64,000 nucleotides of DNA, from positions 16,420,932 through 16,484,931 of the forward strand of contig NC_092679.1 in the NCBI RefSeq assembly GCF_964355755.1, in the 5' to 3' direction. The translations under genes were made by a program, and so were the position numbers. Below are positions 34,222-46,353 of this stretch, in pieces. Under the pieces are notes generated by a model that had not been told where the DNA came from, did no database searches, and saw nothing but the letters and a program-made list of their open reading frames with translations. The stretch comes from Antedon mediterranea (lineage: Eukaryota; Echinodermata; Crinoidea; Comatulida; Antedonidae). Each line of letters starts with the position of its first letter. Positions within the stretch are counted from its first letter, which is position 1.

Positions 34222-37200
34222 TTACTTAAGTTGTTGAGCAATCTTTGCTGTCTTAAAATCTGCCCTCAACTGAACAAAAGACATCACAGTTGATCTGTCT
34301 AACCCAGCCTGTAATATCATAAAATTAACAGAGTTAAAATAATATAATTTTTCCTATACATGTCAATGTAAATATTGATACATGCTTTACATATTTTAAT
34401 TTGTTAATCAAATACTCCATCTTAAATAAAATACACTTGTTATGGTAATGGCTCTACAGTAAATAGTCATAATAATCCCATACTCAAGTTTAATCCCATG
34501 CCTAAGTTTAATCCCATGCCCAAGTTTAATCCCATACTCAAGTTTAATCCCATGCCCAAGTTTAATCGAAAGCCACAGAATAATCCAACTCTAATTTGGA
34601 CATAATAAATGAACTTCTATAACTACTATAAAAATACTATACTTACCATTTGTTCTCCTGTGATAATCTGTTTCAAATTTTCAGGGACGACAACAAGAAG
34701 GTTACACAAGGCATGGAGCATTTCAAAAAGAGAATTCACAAGACCACTCTACATAAAAATAAAAGACAAAGGTTAAAAAAGTTCCCTTAAGGGTGTCCCC
34801 TGGAAAGGGGTTGGTTGTAAAAAAAATATTGCCTCTTGTTCATTTCACAGGAAAGTGTTCCCTCAATAGCGGTGTCCCCTCAATAGCGGTGTCCCCTTTA
34901 ATAGAGGTGTTCCAAAGGATAGGTTCTATTGTAGTTTGTGTACTAACCAATTGTTAAAGGTTTAATGTATTAAACTATTTCAAAAGCCTTTAGAGCCAGT
35001 TTGTTAAACGGTGCATTAGAGTATGTATATCATGATCTAATGCGATTATTTTCTTTAAATGTGTAAACACTGTATTATTTGTATATATTATATATTGCAT
35101 TACCTTATAAACTTGTAGAAGAACACCTTTATTTTATGGTGAACAAGCTTTATATTTTGTACTATTGTATTTTATATTTTGTGAATAAATAAAGATTTTG
35201 ATTGATTGATTGATTTAATATTTCTCAAATATATCTGTCTTTTCAATTTATCATATTATTTCAACCACCGTTAGGGCACAATTTTTTAAACAGTGCATTA
35301 GAGTATGTTAACATGATTTATATGTTTGATATTACTCAAATATGTCTGTCTTTTGTCTGTCATCATGCTATATTTTGAAAGCCTTTAGGGCACAATTTGT
35401 TATAAACGGTGCATTATAGTATGTATACTAATAAACAGTGTTCGTTGAAAAGCAAGATGAAAACATACAGTGAATGCCTTAGCAGTTCTTCTATATTCAT
35501 TAACATCACAAATGACCAGCATTGCTCCCATTGAGTTATAAGTGAAGCTTTGTAGATGATCTAGGATTACACGATGAAATCTTATTCCAAACTCGAGTCG
35601 CACAGCACCGACATTTTTGCCGTCAAGACAAGCGTTCAATTTGCCTGCCTGCTGCTCAACAAACTTAAGAACTTTAGCACAGGCCTGAAAAAAGAAAAAT
35701 TTCCTCATCTTTATCGTTTAAAATTATTAGTATATCACCCGGGTGGTTTAGAATTAATGTTCGGGACCTGTAGTGTATTTATATATATATATATGGTAAT
35801 TGATGTGGGCGTATAAATTTGATTTCTGGTGCGCGTGCACACAATTGAGAGACTAGTGCTCCGCCGTACCACGCCAAGAATGTTAAAAAGTCGTTATCCA
35901 ATCGAATTTGAACTATACCATGAAATCCCCCGTGGTCTAATGGTGAGGACATCTGCATATCAAGCAGAAGGTTCCAGGTTAGAATCTTGGTTGAGGCTAC
36001 TTTTTCTTAATCTCACAGATTTCCTTATCTTTATCGTTTAAAATTAATTAATTAACTTTTAGTTTATCACCGGGTGGTTTAGAATTTATTCTGTGCCTGT
36101 GATGTTTATGTATGGTAATAGACAAATTTTCCATTTTTTACAATGTAAAAAAAGAGCCTGTGATTTAAAGAAAACTACAAAACAATTGACAAAGATTTAA
36201 ATAGAAGCACACAAATGCAAATCTAACTTACCTGTGTTGATAACTCTGTAGGCATTTCTTCAGTTTCAGGTTTAAAGTCAGATTTCTTTTGCTCTGCTGA
36301 TAAAATATGCTTTATCCATCCACACCAACAATTCAACGTTCTGAAAAAAACACCACATAAATAAATTAGCAGAAATAGTAATATTTCCAACAATATACTG
36401 CAGTAAAAGTAAATTAGACTAATGTTTTCTTCTTCATTATAACATGAGTTCAAGGATGTAGCCAATCAGACGCGCTGAAATGAGTCATGTGTGCGCTCTT
36501 TATTTTTTTACTAGAGCACAGCAAAAAAAGCATAACAGCACTGCGTGTAAATCTTATGGCAAAATACCAATTACGCTAGGGGCTGCACGATTTACGGGTA
36601 GGAACCAGTGGTCACCACAGCTCGCATTAATTAATTAATCATTAATTTGGTCGCCGAGCAGATTTGTGCTTGCTGAAGTAGGCCTAGCTTCTAGGCACAA
36701 AAAGATAAGTGAAAATAGTTTCCTACCTGTCTAAACCATTTTCAATTTTTGCTTCCATTTGCTCCTTTATCTCTCGTTTCTCTTGCACACACTGGCTGTA
36801 CATTGGCGAGGAACTAAATACAGAAAATATAAAGTACAATAAAAATATAAAAAATATACACATAATATAGAAAATATACACATAATATAGAAAATATACA
36901 CATAATATAGAAAATATACACATAATATAGAAAATATACACATAATATAGGAAATATACACATAATATAGAAAGTATACACATAATATAGAAAATATACA
37001 CATAATATAGAAAATATACACATAATATAGAAAATATACACATAATATAGAAAATATACACATAATATAGAAAATATACACATAATATAGAAAATATACA
37101 CATAATATAGAAAATATACACATAATATAGAAAATATACACATAATATAGAAAATATACACATAATATAGAAAATATACACATAATATAGAAAGTATAAC

Positions 37201-40200
37201 ACTCAAGTTATGTAAGACATATTAAGATATTGGACATGATCTTCAAGTATATTAACAAATACTACCAAAACAATACTGTATAACTACTGTATTATCTATA
37301 TTACGGGTTTTTGATTTGATGTCAATTCATTTTGAGCATGTATTGGGATGCGTGTCCTCGTTCCAATCCTTGTGACACAGGTTTGATGGTTTCTAGGTCG
37401 AGACGATGACCGATGGCACATCGATTGACCTGATCTAGGTTGGTCATCCAAAATATGGTCGTAATATCAATATGGGACTGTTGTTTGTTCAATTTTAAGA
37501 GCAAGTATAAAAAAAGCATTGTCAAATGTCAAGGACGACAGAAAGACTAACCTAATAAGTGGAACTAGAAGTTCACTGAACTGTTTCTCTAGAAGATGAA
37601 AGACTGCGTTTGCCTGCCTTGCTACATCAATAAAGTAGCCCTGAGGTTCTGTCTTAGGCTCATTGGATGGTATGCCTTGCAAGCCTATTTCCAAGGCATA
37701 GTCTATGTGGTCTATGCATAAGTAGTGGGTTAGGAGCTTAAAGATGTTCACAGCATTAACAGCAAGGTCAGATTGGTTTGAAAGCTGAAATAAAATCAAA
37801 ACTGATAATTGCTGCAATTCAAATGACAATACATTTTTAGGCTAAAACATAGTAAATGCACGGTGTTTTAAACTGGCCAATTACATTGTATCATTTTGTG
37901 AAGTGGCCAAGCAGTCAAGTCAGGGGCAACACCTTAATCCTAGTCATAATAGTTAATTAGTAGGTTTAAGTCTTCTATTATTATAGTTTAACAACTTAAA
38001 AATAGGGGTCCAGTGTACATGCATTATATGGTTCATACACCCTGAACCCAGGGCATCTTTCATGATTTGATGTTACAGCAGCTATGGTGAGCTGCTGTTT
38101 ATATCGGTTTCACCTGCACCCTTGAATCACATTATACAGTAGCTTTAATTGCAATAAGGATTATCCCACCAAGAAATTTAAAACTGTCCTGGTTATAGAA
38201 TAGGGACAATTACAGTAGAAACCCCCCTTTGGATCACCCCTATTAAGGGGACATTTTTATATGAAACAAAGAGAAATATATGTATTAACACTATAGCAAA
38301 CTATAGGGACATTTTGTTTGGATCCTAAGGTGTCCCCTTAATATGGGTTTTACTGTAAGTATAAACCTTGCTACACTTAGAGCAGATAAAAAGAAAACAT
38401 ACCAATTTGCATCTGGTTAACGCATGTTTGGATTCGTTGATTAAGTTTAATGACAGCTCTTGAGAGATGAATGGTTCTCCCCCATAGTCAACATGACTGC
38501 TGCCACCAAGATTCAGATTAGACAATGGAGTTTTGGTTCTCAACTTGTTCTGAAGTTCATGTAAACTGTGATATAAAGTGATATTAATGTTAATCTTGTT
38601 CTATAAGCTCAAGCTTTCAAAAACATGATAGCCAACTGTAATTCCATGTCTGTCCCTCATTAAGCTATGTCTACACTATCAAACAATGTGACGCTGTGCC
38701 CATATATGGACATGATGATGTCATATCAATACCATATTTGGGAATATCAAACTAGTTTGATAGTGTAGACAGTACATGTACACTTGAAGCATAGTGTAGT
38801 AAATCAGCAGACCTAATTCCTCAAACTTTTTACTGTTTATATGCTAGCAGACCTAATTCCTCAAACTTGCGCTGTTTATATGCTAGCAGTTGGAGTAGAT
38901 CATCATACCTCTATCATTTTTCTCTTTTTTGTGCAGAGAATCATATAGACCATGCCCATTTATGCCTGTGTGTTGTATCATGATGAGTACAACTACTAAT
39001 TCCCCTATGGAAGGCCTTGGTGCACTGTATCTCAACTGCTATTCCCCTATGATCCTCTAGATCATGGGACAACTAGAACTGTACATCTGGAGATAGGCAC
39101 CACTGGGAGAGATGGCTTATGCCTGTGTATCGTATCATGATGAGTGCAACTACTAATTCCCCTATGGAAGGACTTGGTACACTGTATCTCATCTGCTTGG
39201 CCGATACGATCCTCTAGGTCATGGGTCAACTAGAACTAGAATGCGACAATACATACCCTCCTTGCTGGTCAAGTCTCTTCTTGGTATGGTTAAGTGATTT
39301 GTAGTACAATCTAAGATGCTCCGTCATCTTGCTTTTCAAATGGTCCATCTCCAATTTAACATAGTCATCTAAGTATTTTCCAAACACATGTTTCATCTGC
39401 CGGTTCAAGAAGTTTGAGTCTGAGCCCAGTCGGAAACTACCTAACCCTTTGGTAAGTTTTGATGTTCTGTAAGATAAGCAATACATGATCAAGGCTTAAT
39501 GTAGAATACAGTACATTTAATAAATGATTGGCTAACATTGACCATTGAAATTGGTGAAGCGTGAAGTTAGTACTGTGCTATATTATGGTAGTTTCTATCA
39601 ACATAGACCCACTGTAGTAATTAATCATCATGTGATGTTCCCATATATGGACACGATGATGTCATTTCACTACCATATTTGAGCATATCACTACCATATT
39701 TGGGCACATCACACTATTTTGTCAAACTAGTTTGATAGTGTAGACAGAGCTTCAGAGTACATGTACAGTTGAAGCATAGTGTTGTAAAGTAAATTGTAAG
39801 GGTTTAGTAACAGTGGAGATATCCTGCCCTGAATAGACATAGCTTACGAGTACATACAGAGTAGTTAATAGCGATATGTGCCAATAAAGACATTGCTCTG
39901 TTTCAGAACTGTTTAGGCAACAGAGCAAAGAAAAGCATATACTGTACCTTGCATATAGCTCATACAGTTGAGAAAGAAATTTATCCGTGTCTTCTCTTGT
40001 ACTACCAAGTCGATGTTGAACATGGCACTGCAACCAAAACAATATAAAATTCAACTGTACAGTGGTGTTAACTGCTAGTATTAGCACTCAATGGCTAAAG
40101 GGACTTTGTTTTTTATGCTAAATACATATTACAATTGCAAAATTATAATGTGGTTGGTATGTTATATAGCTCTAAACCTATGTTTTTCATTGTTTTCCCA

Positions 40201-43200
40201 ACAAACAATAACAAATGGGGGTTTCCCAGTGTACTACTTCACACACAGCCACTGTCCCAAACTCATCATGTATTTACACTGGGCCCTCTGGAAGAGGCTA
40301 CCCAGTATAAAGAATAAATAATAATAATAAACTTTAAAAAAGGCATTAAAAATGTTGAAAAAGGCTAAAAACGCCCTTTTATGTCCCTAGCGTTAGATGC
40401 CCATTATGGGCCCTAAATCTTAGGCTTTCGCCATTGTGTATATACATTATTAAAGTATGCTGACATGTTTAATATGGTCAGATGTATATCATTAGTATTA
40501 GTCCTATTATTGCCACACCTAAATCTAAATAGTGTCCTACCTTTAACACTTGTTGGTACAGACACTGCACAAACTTGCCCATTACAAGTTCTGGTGTACT
40601 GAAAACTTCTTGCGTTAAGAAGTTCACCTGTCTACAGATTGGCATAAGATCATCATAGATGTCTCTAAAAACTTGTAAACTCTGTGAAATAGATTAAAAA
40701 TAACACACTTTATTAAGATTATGCGAATCCAGGAAGTTCGGACAGTGCCGAAAAGCCACACTTTTAATATGCTTTTATTTTTCGCTTTTTATCTAGTTTT
40801 AAAACATGTTTGAACTATCGTCACATTGTTGTAAACACAATAACAATACCCACATTTTTTGGATTTTGGTATTGGAAGACTTGTATCATATACTGTATTT
40901 AAATTGTATATAATATTGTTAATTTTACTATATTAAAATGAATATGAAAATTTACCCATATTTAAATTGTATATAATATTGTTAATTCCAGTATATTAAA
41001 ATGAGTATGAAAAATACCTTTTGGTTTGTTTCAATGAAAGACTCAACACATCGGTTGTAACCCTGAAAAAAACATATTACTGGATTAATAAGGGCTAATT
41101 ATGAGGGCTTAAGCTCTGTTTACACTATCAAACTTGTGACAACAAGATGTGATGTGCCCATATATGGACATGGTGATGTCATATCAATACCATATTTGGG
41201 CACATTAGAGTTTTTTGTCAAACTAGTTTGATAGTGTAGAAAGAATTTCATGTACAGGCCAGTCATTATTCAGTGGCGTAACGCAGAGGCCTGATGCCCC
41301 TGGTTTAGGAACCCTAAGTGGCCCTTCAACGCTGGAGGCCTTGGGTGTTTTTAGCCCTTTTCGACATATTTTACTGCCTTTTTCCTCTGGGCACTGCTCA
41401 GGGCCCCATAAGCTCCGGGGCCCCTGGGTTTAGCCAGTAAACGCTCATAGCCGTTACGCCACTGTCATTATTATCACTAGATGTGGGTGGATTACCTTAA
41501 AATTAAGCAAGATGTCCGCCAGTTCTCGCATTCTTTGTTTATCACCATCTTTATGAGCATTGTCAAATTCACTGATTAAATTACTTTCAATAGTAATGTA
41601 TTGGTCTGCAAAGAAAACAATCATTCAGAAAACATCGTGTCTGTATATGAAACAGAAATTCTAATAAAGAATATCTGTTGTTGCTTCTCTTTAACATTTA
41701 CAAACTATCATTTATTTCTGCATTATCATGTACTATCAAGGCCAGTAGCGAGAAGTTAAAAACAGACGATGCAAAGATGTTTTAAATATGATTATTAATA
41801 TAAAATATACGATATGTGCTGGGTAATTGAAGTGGGTGGGTGGTGAAAATTGACAATGAGATGAGGCGAGCATCTCGTCTGCCTCATGCTAGCTACGGCA
41901 TTGACTGTCATTGGTATTTTTACATTTGTAGCTCACTATGTCGGTCAGTTGGTCGGTCGGTAAACACTAACTCAAATTTGAGCACGCGACTGCAGCCATG
42001 TATATGGCCTTGTTGGTATTCATCACTGTATATTTAATCTATATTTCAGTACATATACATGATAAATATCAGAAGACAAGTCTTATTAATTTTAATCATT
42101 ATAATTATGTTTATATCCTTTGGCAAGATTCTTCTCTAGATTTATGTTTTATCTCTCACTGAAGAACGGAATAAATATTTTTCTAACCTGTTATTCTTTT
42201 CTTTGGATGTGCAAACCTATCAAAGAAGAAAAAATGGATTAACAAAAAAAACGGTTTTTAGTACTAAGGAATGGAGGAAAGTATGTTGGTAAAAGTAGTA
42301 GAGAAATAATAGGACATATTGTTACATACTTATCTGAAGGCAGCTCTTGGGCAATTAGATATAACTTTTGTATCACATCTGCAGCTTCATTTAACTAAAT
42401 AAAAAAATAATGGTAAAAAAATTAAATTATTACCAAAACATAACATCACCACATTAAAGGACAACTTTACCGAGAACCATATTTTGGCAACATATTTAGA
42501 ATGTACATATGATTTCAGAACAATTGCGCGAATTAGTATTTTGCCGCGCACGCTCTTCCGAAGCGCCAACAATTGCTAGTAAACACACTTTTTGAATAAA
42601 TTGTTGAAAAAAATATAAATGTAGAATTTGTTTATTGTTTAAAAATTGGATATTGAAGTGTTTCAGACTAACAGACTAAACATTTTGGCAAATTTAAGCA
42701 AATTAGGTCAAATTAGCAATTTGAAATGACGGATACCTATCTCTTGTATGTTAATAACAGTGAAAACTCATGTGGTAGATTTTGCTAAGCACACTTGACA
42801 TCATAGCAATTTACGGCAATGGCTGTACAGCGAGAGCGTGCGGCAAAATCGCAAATCTAAATACGTTGTCAAAATATGATTCTCGGTAAAGTTGTCCTTT
42901 ATGCACTTGTCAATTGTATGACCCACTATACAACCCCCGGGAGAGGTGAGTCATGGATGCTTCATTTACAAATAAATACTGACGCAGGGGTGCGTCAAAA
43001 AACCTAGATGGTACGTCACATCAATGAACAATGGTGGGTCAATGTCCGTCCCTTTACCACCCACCATATCAATAAACAACATGGTCACAGTGCGTCAACA
43101 TGGGTGCGTCATGGTCACCAAAAGTAAGTTACATTTTTGACGCACAAGTGCTTTATGGTATTCATAAAGTTATGACACACATCGGAACGAATGACGCACC

Positions 43201-45220
43201 TCTCCCAGGGGTCGTATAGTGGGTCATACAATTGACAAGTGTATTAATACACAAATAAATAGAAATGAATAGCGAAAAAAAAATATTGAAATTAATGCTT
43301 TTCAACTGTATGGCTTAACAAACCTTACAAATTTTTCACCTGATCTACACTAGAATACTTCGAAAAAATTTGGAGTTTGTTTAATTAATACCTGAAATGG
43401 GTCACTGAATATTTCAGCTTGAGGTTCAAATTCGTTAGTGAACATAAAGAAGTAGTGTATGAGTTTTTGGGCTTCCTGGTCTCTAGCTCTGGGTGTGTTT
43501 ACACCTTCAAGTTGGTCACCAAGATGGACGACTTTTGTTGCTACAGAACTAATATGCTCATCCAACTCTTGAAAGTTTGTAAAAGCTTTCTGTAAAATAA
43601 AAACAAGTAGGTTTGGTTTAAGCTCTGTCTACATTATCAAACTAGTTTGACAAACAAAGTGTGATGTGCTTAAACATGATAGTAATGTGGCCAAATATGG
43701 TAGTGATATGACATCATATTTTAGTGCAGAAGTTTACCAAATGTAAGCGTGTTGTAAATCGCACACCTCAAAGGCAGTTTAGGGAGTGTGCCTGAAAAGA
43801 CAAGGCCTGGGGCACATCACATTTTGTGTCCTATAAAGTTTGATAGTGTAGACAGAGCTTACAAAACAATATAGTAGGCCTTTAGCTGTCTAAATATTTG
43901 TGGTCCTAATGTAGCTTTTTTTAAGGCTTGTACTGTAAGATTTTCAACCAGCCCAAGAAAAATGAAGAGATGTAGTAGATTATTGAAGAGATAGAAATAT
44001 ATTAATAAGTAATTTGACAAATCACAAGCAATTGACATGAATCGTTTATGATTGGTCAAATACCTTTGTGTGTATGTGTTTATGTTGCACACTGGGAGTA
44101 AATCTTTTACAGAACCGCACTTACCTTATTAGTCTTGCGAAGTCCGTCAACACTCACAGCGTGCCTTGTCCTTTCACTCTGTAGTGATAATTCTTCCTTT
44201 TTAATTTTTTCATCCATCTTCATACTCATTAGCTTAAGTTCTTCTATGGTACATTCAAACGCGATAAGCATTTTCTTAGCATCAAATGTTCCCGTCTCAT
44301 CTCCATTTCTTTTATTTTCACCTTGAACCCGCCAAGCCAACTGTTCAACAAAATGGCTAGGTTCAAAGTAAGGATTCTAAATTAAATACAAAAACAGTAT
44401 TTAATTTCTTAATATTAATAACAGGCCTACTTTTATAACCAATTTGATAAAAAAAAATTAACTAGGCCATTTTTTTTTCAATACATTCTTTAGAAATTGG
44501 ATTCTTCTTCAATCATAATTGTATAGGCCTAGGCTAACTATGCCTAAGCCTAATATTATTATAAAATTATCATCATCATCATCATTCATAAAAACCATCT
44601 ATTATATTATCTAACTAGGCCTATAACATATACTCCAGGTCACGCCCAACTACTTGTTTAGCTGAGATAAGAATGAAATAAGCCTTATCTCATCCCAAGT
44701 GTTTAGTTTTATTACCCTAATTTGATAAAGAAAAGTTTTTAAAATAGGCCAACTTTATATTTAATATTTAGAAATTAGGATCTTCTTCAATTCAATCATA
44801 TATAGGCTAGGCCTAGGCCTAGGCCTAATTTAAGTCTAAAATATTACTAATTATATAGGCTTATAAAAATCAGAAAAATGTAACCATATCTGTTAATATT
44901 ATCTATTCTAGGCCTAATAACTATCTACTATACTATACGACTAAGTGTTTAGCTTTAGCCTAGTTTATAGTAACATTACTATATTAATGGACGAAACGAC
45001 CACAAAACACAATATAAGGCAGAAACAACACTGTTCCTCCTATCATGTTTTGTTAGCTGTGGGGCGAGGCCTACTCTAGTTTGGGGTTAGACTTCGAAAT
45101 AGGGTCTTAGTATTAGGTAATATAATTTGATAATCATTAGTTCGTACATGTAACAATTGCTGAACAAATTAAACTTAAAACTAACATGATTATTACCTCA
45201 AATTCTTTCATAGAAGACAT
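34222..45220 (-). CDS. EXOC5: Exocyst complex component 5 (Sec10), complete
   Basis: Seventeen minus-strand exons join in frame to 716 aa (human EXOC5 is 708): 45220-45197, 44376-44125, 43589-43392, 42394-42330, 42216-42188, 41605-41496, 41062-41018, 40681-40541, 40027-39948, 39466-39257, 38565-38403, 37784-37552, 36813-36727, 36340-36232, 35684-35469, 34748-34647 and 34308-34222. Clear matches include ATKVVHLGDQLEGVNTPRAR, EAADVIQKLYLIAQELP, LTHYLCIDHIDYALEIGLQG, ILSAEQKKSDFKPE, MLHALCNLLVVVPENLKQ and the C-terminal SFVQLRADF. Sec10 is a rod-like subunit of the octameric exocyst, which tethers secretory vesicles to the plasma membrane. The start is a short 8-codon exon (MSSMKEFE). Exon 5 is only 29 nt. 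Introns carry MITEs, two palindromic elements at 42457-43241, a hAT-like copy at 41271-41464 and a 20-bp satellite by exon 13. All joins keep phase. Confidence 0.97.
34485..34570. repeat. Tandem repeat, unit 18 bp, about five copies
   Basis: Units of CAAGTTTAATCCCATGCC type in an EXOC5 intron. Confidence 0.8.
34775..34935. repeat. TGTCCCC/AATAGGGG motif cluster in EXOC5 intron
   Basis: Several GGTGTCCCCT(C/T)AATAG words are repeated over 160 bp. Same word family as 17215-17350. Confidence 0.6.
35698..36110 (+). repeat. Repeat with tRNA-like segment, copy 2
   Basis: Contains CTCATCTTTATCGTTTAAAA, TATCACCCGGGTGGTTTAGA, a tRNA-like part at 35926-35998 with anticodon stem TCTGC/GCAGA and loop ATATCAA, and a second CTTTATCGTTTAAAATTAAT end. 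The left edge lies about 14 nt from the EXOC5 exon 15 acceptor. Confidence 0.65.
36851..37190. repeat. 20-bp satellite, 17 copies, beside EXOC5 exon 13
   Basis: Unit AAAATATACACATAATATAG in almost perfect register, with only two or three base changes. It lies in EXOC5 intron 12, about 37 nt from the exon 13 acceptor, and opens all three minus frames as an artefact. Confidence 0.97.
38660..38773. mobile_element. TTAAGC-TIR MITE, copy 10
   Basis: TTAAGCTATGTCTACACTAT at the left and TAGTTTGATAGTGTAGACAG at the right, in an EXOC5 intron. Confidence 0.85.
38790..39240. repeat. Two local direct duplications in an EXOC5 intron
   Basis: CAGACCTAATTCCTCAAACT and TTTATATGCTAG occur twice (38807-38887). 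A block with CATGATGAGT, CTACTAATTCCCCTATGGAA and CACTGTATCTCA also occurs twice (about 38964-39050 and 39121-39195). Confidence 0.8.
39626..39753. mobile_element. TTAAGC-TIR MITE, copy 11 (left end lost)
   Basis: The right half is intact (CACATCACACTATTTTGTCA, TAGTGTAGACAGAGCTT). The left terminus is missing. Confidence 0.75.
40205..40335. repeat. Retroelement-tail-like segment in EXOC5 intron 8
   Basis: CACTGGGCCCTCTGGAAGAG, then CCAGTATAAAGAATAAATAA and a trinucleotide AAT tail, resembling a LINE or SINE 3' end. No protein is readable. Confidence 0.35.
41109..41251. mobile_element. TTAAGC-TIR MITE, copy 12
   Basis: CTTAAGCTCTGTTTACACTA and TTGATAGTGTAGAAAG ends, with inner GATGTGCCCATATATGGACA. 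Confidence 0.85.
41271..41464. mobile_element. Short non-autonomous hAT-like element, copy 2
   Basis: Ends CAGTGGCGTAACG and CGTTACGCCACTG, with perfect 8-bp target duplication TCATTATT at 41263-41270 and 41465-41472. It is 194 bp long, the same as the copy at 66-259, and lies in an EXOC5 intron. Confidence 0.88.
42457..42899. mobile_element. TIR element with TA target duplication (Tc1/mariner-like MITE) in EXOC5 intron
   Basis: The arms AAGGACAACTTTACCGAGAA and the inverse are exact over about 35 bp. TA flanks both sides. No transposase frame. Confidence 0.8.
42904..43241. mobile_element. Second TIR element, immediately adjacent
   Basis: CACTTGTCAATTGTATGACC at the left is mirrored by GGTCATACAATTGACAAGTG at the right, with arms of about 45 bp. 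The inside is rich in GTGCGTCA words. It starts two bases after the target duplication of the previous element. Confidence 0.85.
43618..43862. mobile_element. TTAAGC-TIR MITE, copy 13, with an insertion
   Basis: Ends TTAAGCTCTGTCTACATTAT and TAGTGTAGACAGAGCTTA. About 90 bp of foreign DNA (AGGCAGTTTAGGGAGTGTGC) sits in the middle. Confidence 0.85.
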
Positions 45221-46353
45221 TTTCTAAGCTAGGCCCTAGGCCCTCTGGAGAAATTTTACACAGCAGAGAGATTTGTTTTCATCACCGGCCCTCTATCGAC
45301 GACTTCAAACTTTTTTTTAATTGGTCAGCTATCAAAACTTATAAATTTACATATTATATTATATGGTGCACGTGCATGCCATTTTATAGTCAAGTCTATA
45401 GTAAAAATGCGGTAAAACTAAACTACATTCTGTGCCTTTGTTCGTTATATACATTGTTGCTATTGCAGGCATGGGTTATCACATATTGGAAATGGCCTTT
45501 TGAAGGTTTAAACGACATTTGAAAACTACTAACACAGTCGTAATCGGCCCTTTATTTGTTTTTCCATGATGATACTGATATCAGGATAATTGTTGATTTA
45601 TAATCTATGTGAAAAATATACATTGAAAACACCTGTTGCATCTATTATCAGCTTAGGTTACTGACATAAACTGAGACAGACAAACATCGGAGTTAAAAAC
45701 AAAAATCATATGGACAGTTTGTTTGAAATCAAAGTTGAATTGAAATTATACAGAGAGTGCAGTGCGCATTTCATCAAAGAAATACATCACACCGATAGAA
45801 AAAAAAAACTTTTACACAGGGGTGTAGTGTAAAAACTAGTCTTAGAAATTATTGTGTGTATAATAATAGTAGGACTAGTTCATTCTTTAGCGCACATAAG
45901 CAAGCTGTCAATGCACTGTATACCACCCATATACAGTAGGCCAAAACAATTATTATTCGTCCCACAGTTCCAACAGGTACAAATATAGGGCCTAAATTGT
46001 AAGTTTTCATATTTAATAAAATGAAACAATTAGAGCTGAAATGTTGAGTTCGGTGGTCATCGGAAGTTTATAATGTTAAATATTAACCAACTGTTATCTA
46101 CTCACTAAGCATTGATAAATAAAATTAATTTTTCACGACTAATAAACGACGTACATACATTTTGATGATGAGATCGTGTAACTTTTGCCACACGGTGTCT
46201 GATTATAATGCGCTTATCGTATATCGCCTGATATACGTGACGCACGCACGGACAAAGATCGTGTTGCATGTTATATATTCCAAATTATTTGTTATACTAA
46301 TTATAATCATCATTGTGTTCGATTGATGTGAAATGATCATTTTTAGAGACACG
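45221..46353. other. Divergent intergenic region between EXOC5 and the SRCR-ZP gene
   Basis: A minus-strand CCAAT box (AATTGGTCAG) lies near 45320, about 100 bp above the EXOC5 start. The rest has no recognised gene or repeat. The two genes are transcribed away from each other. Confidence 0.45.

Noticed and set aside
36851-37190. CRISPR-like array
   Set aside because: Units are contiguous with no unique spacers, and the genome is clearly eukaryotic.
36723-37206. Three long minus-strand frames rich in Tyr, Ile and Cys
   Set aside because: All three frames of a 20-bp satellite are open. The array is intronic in EXOC5.
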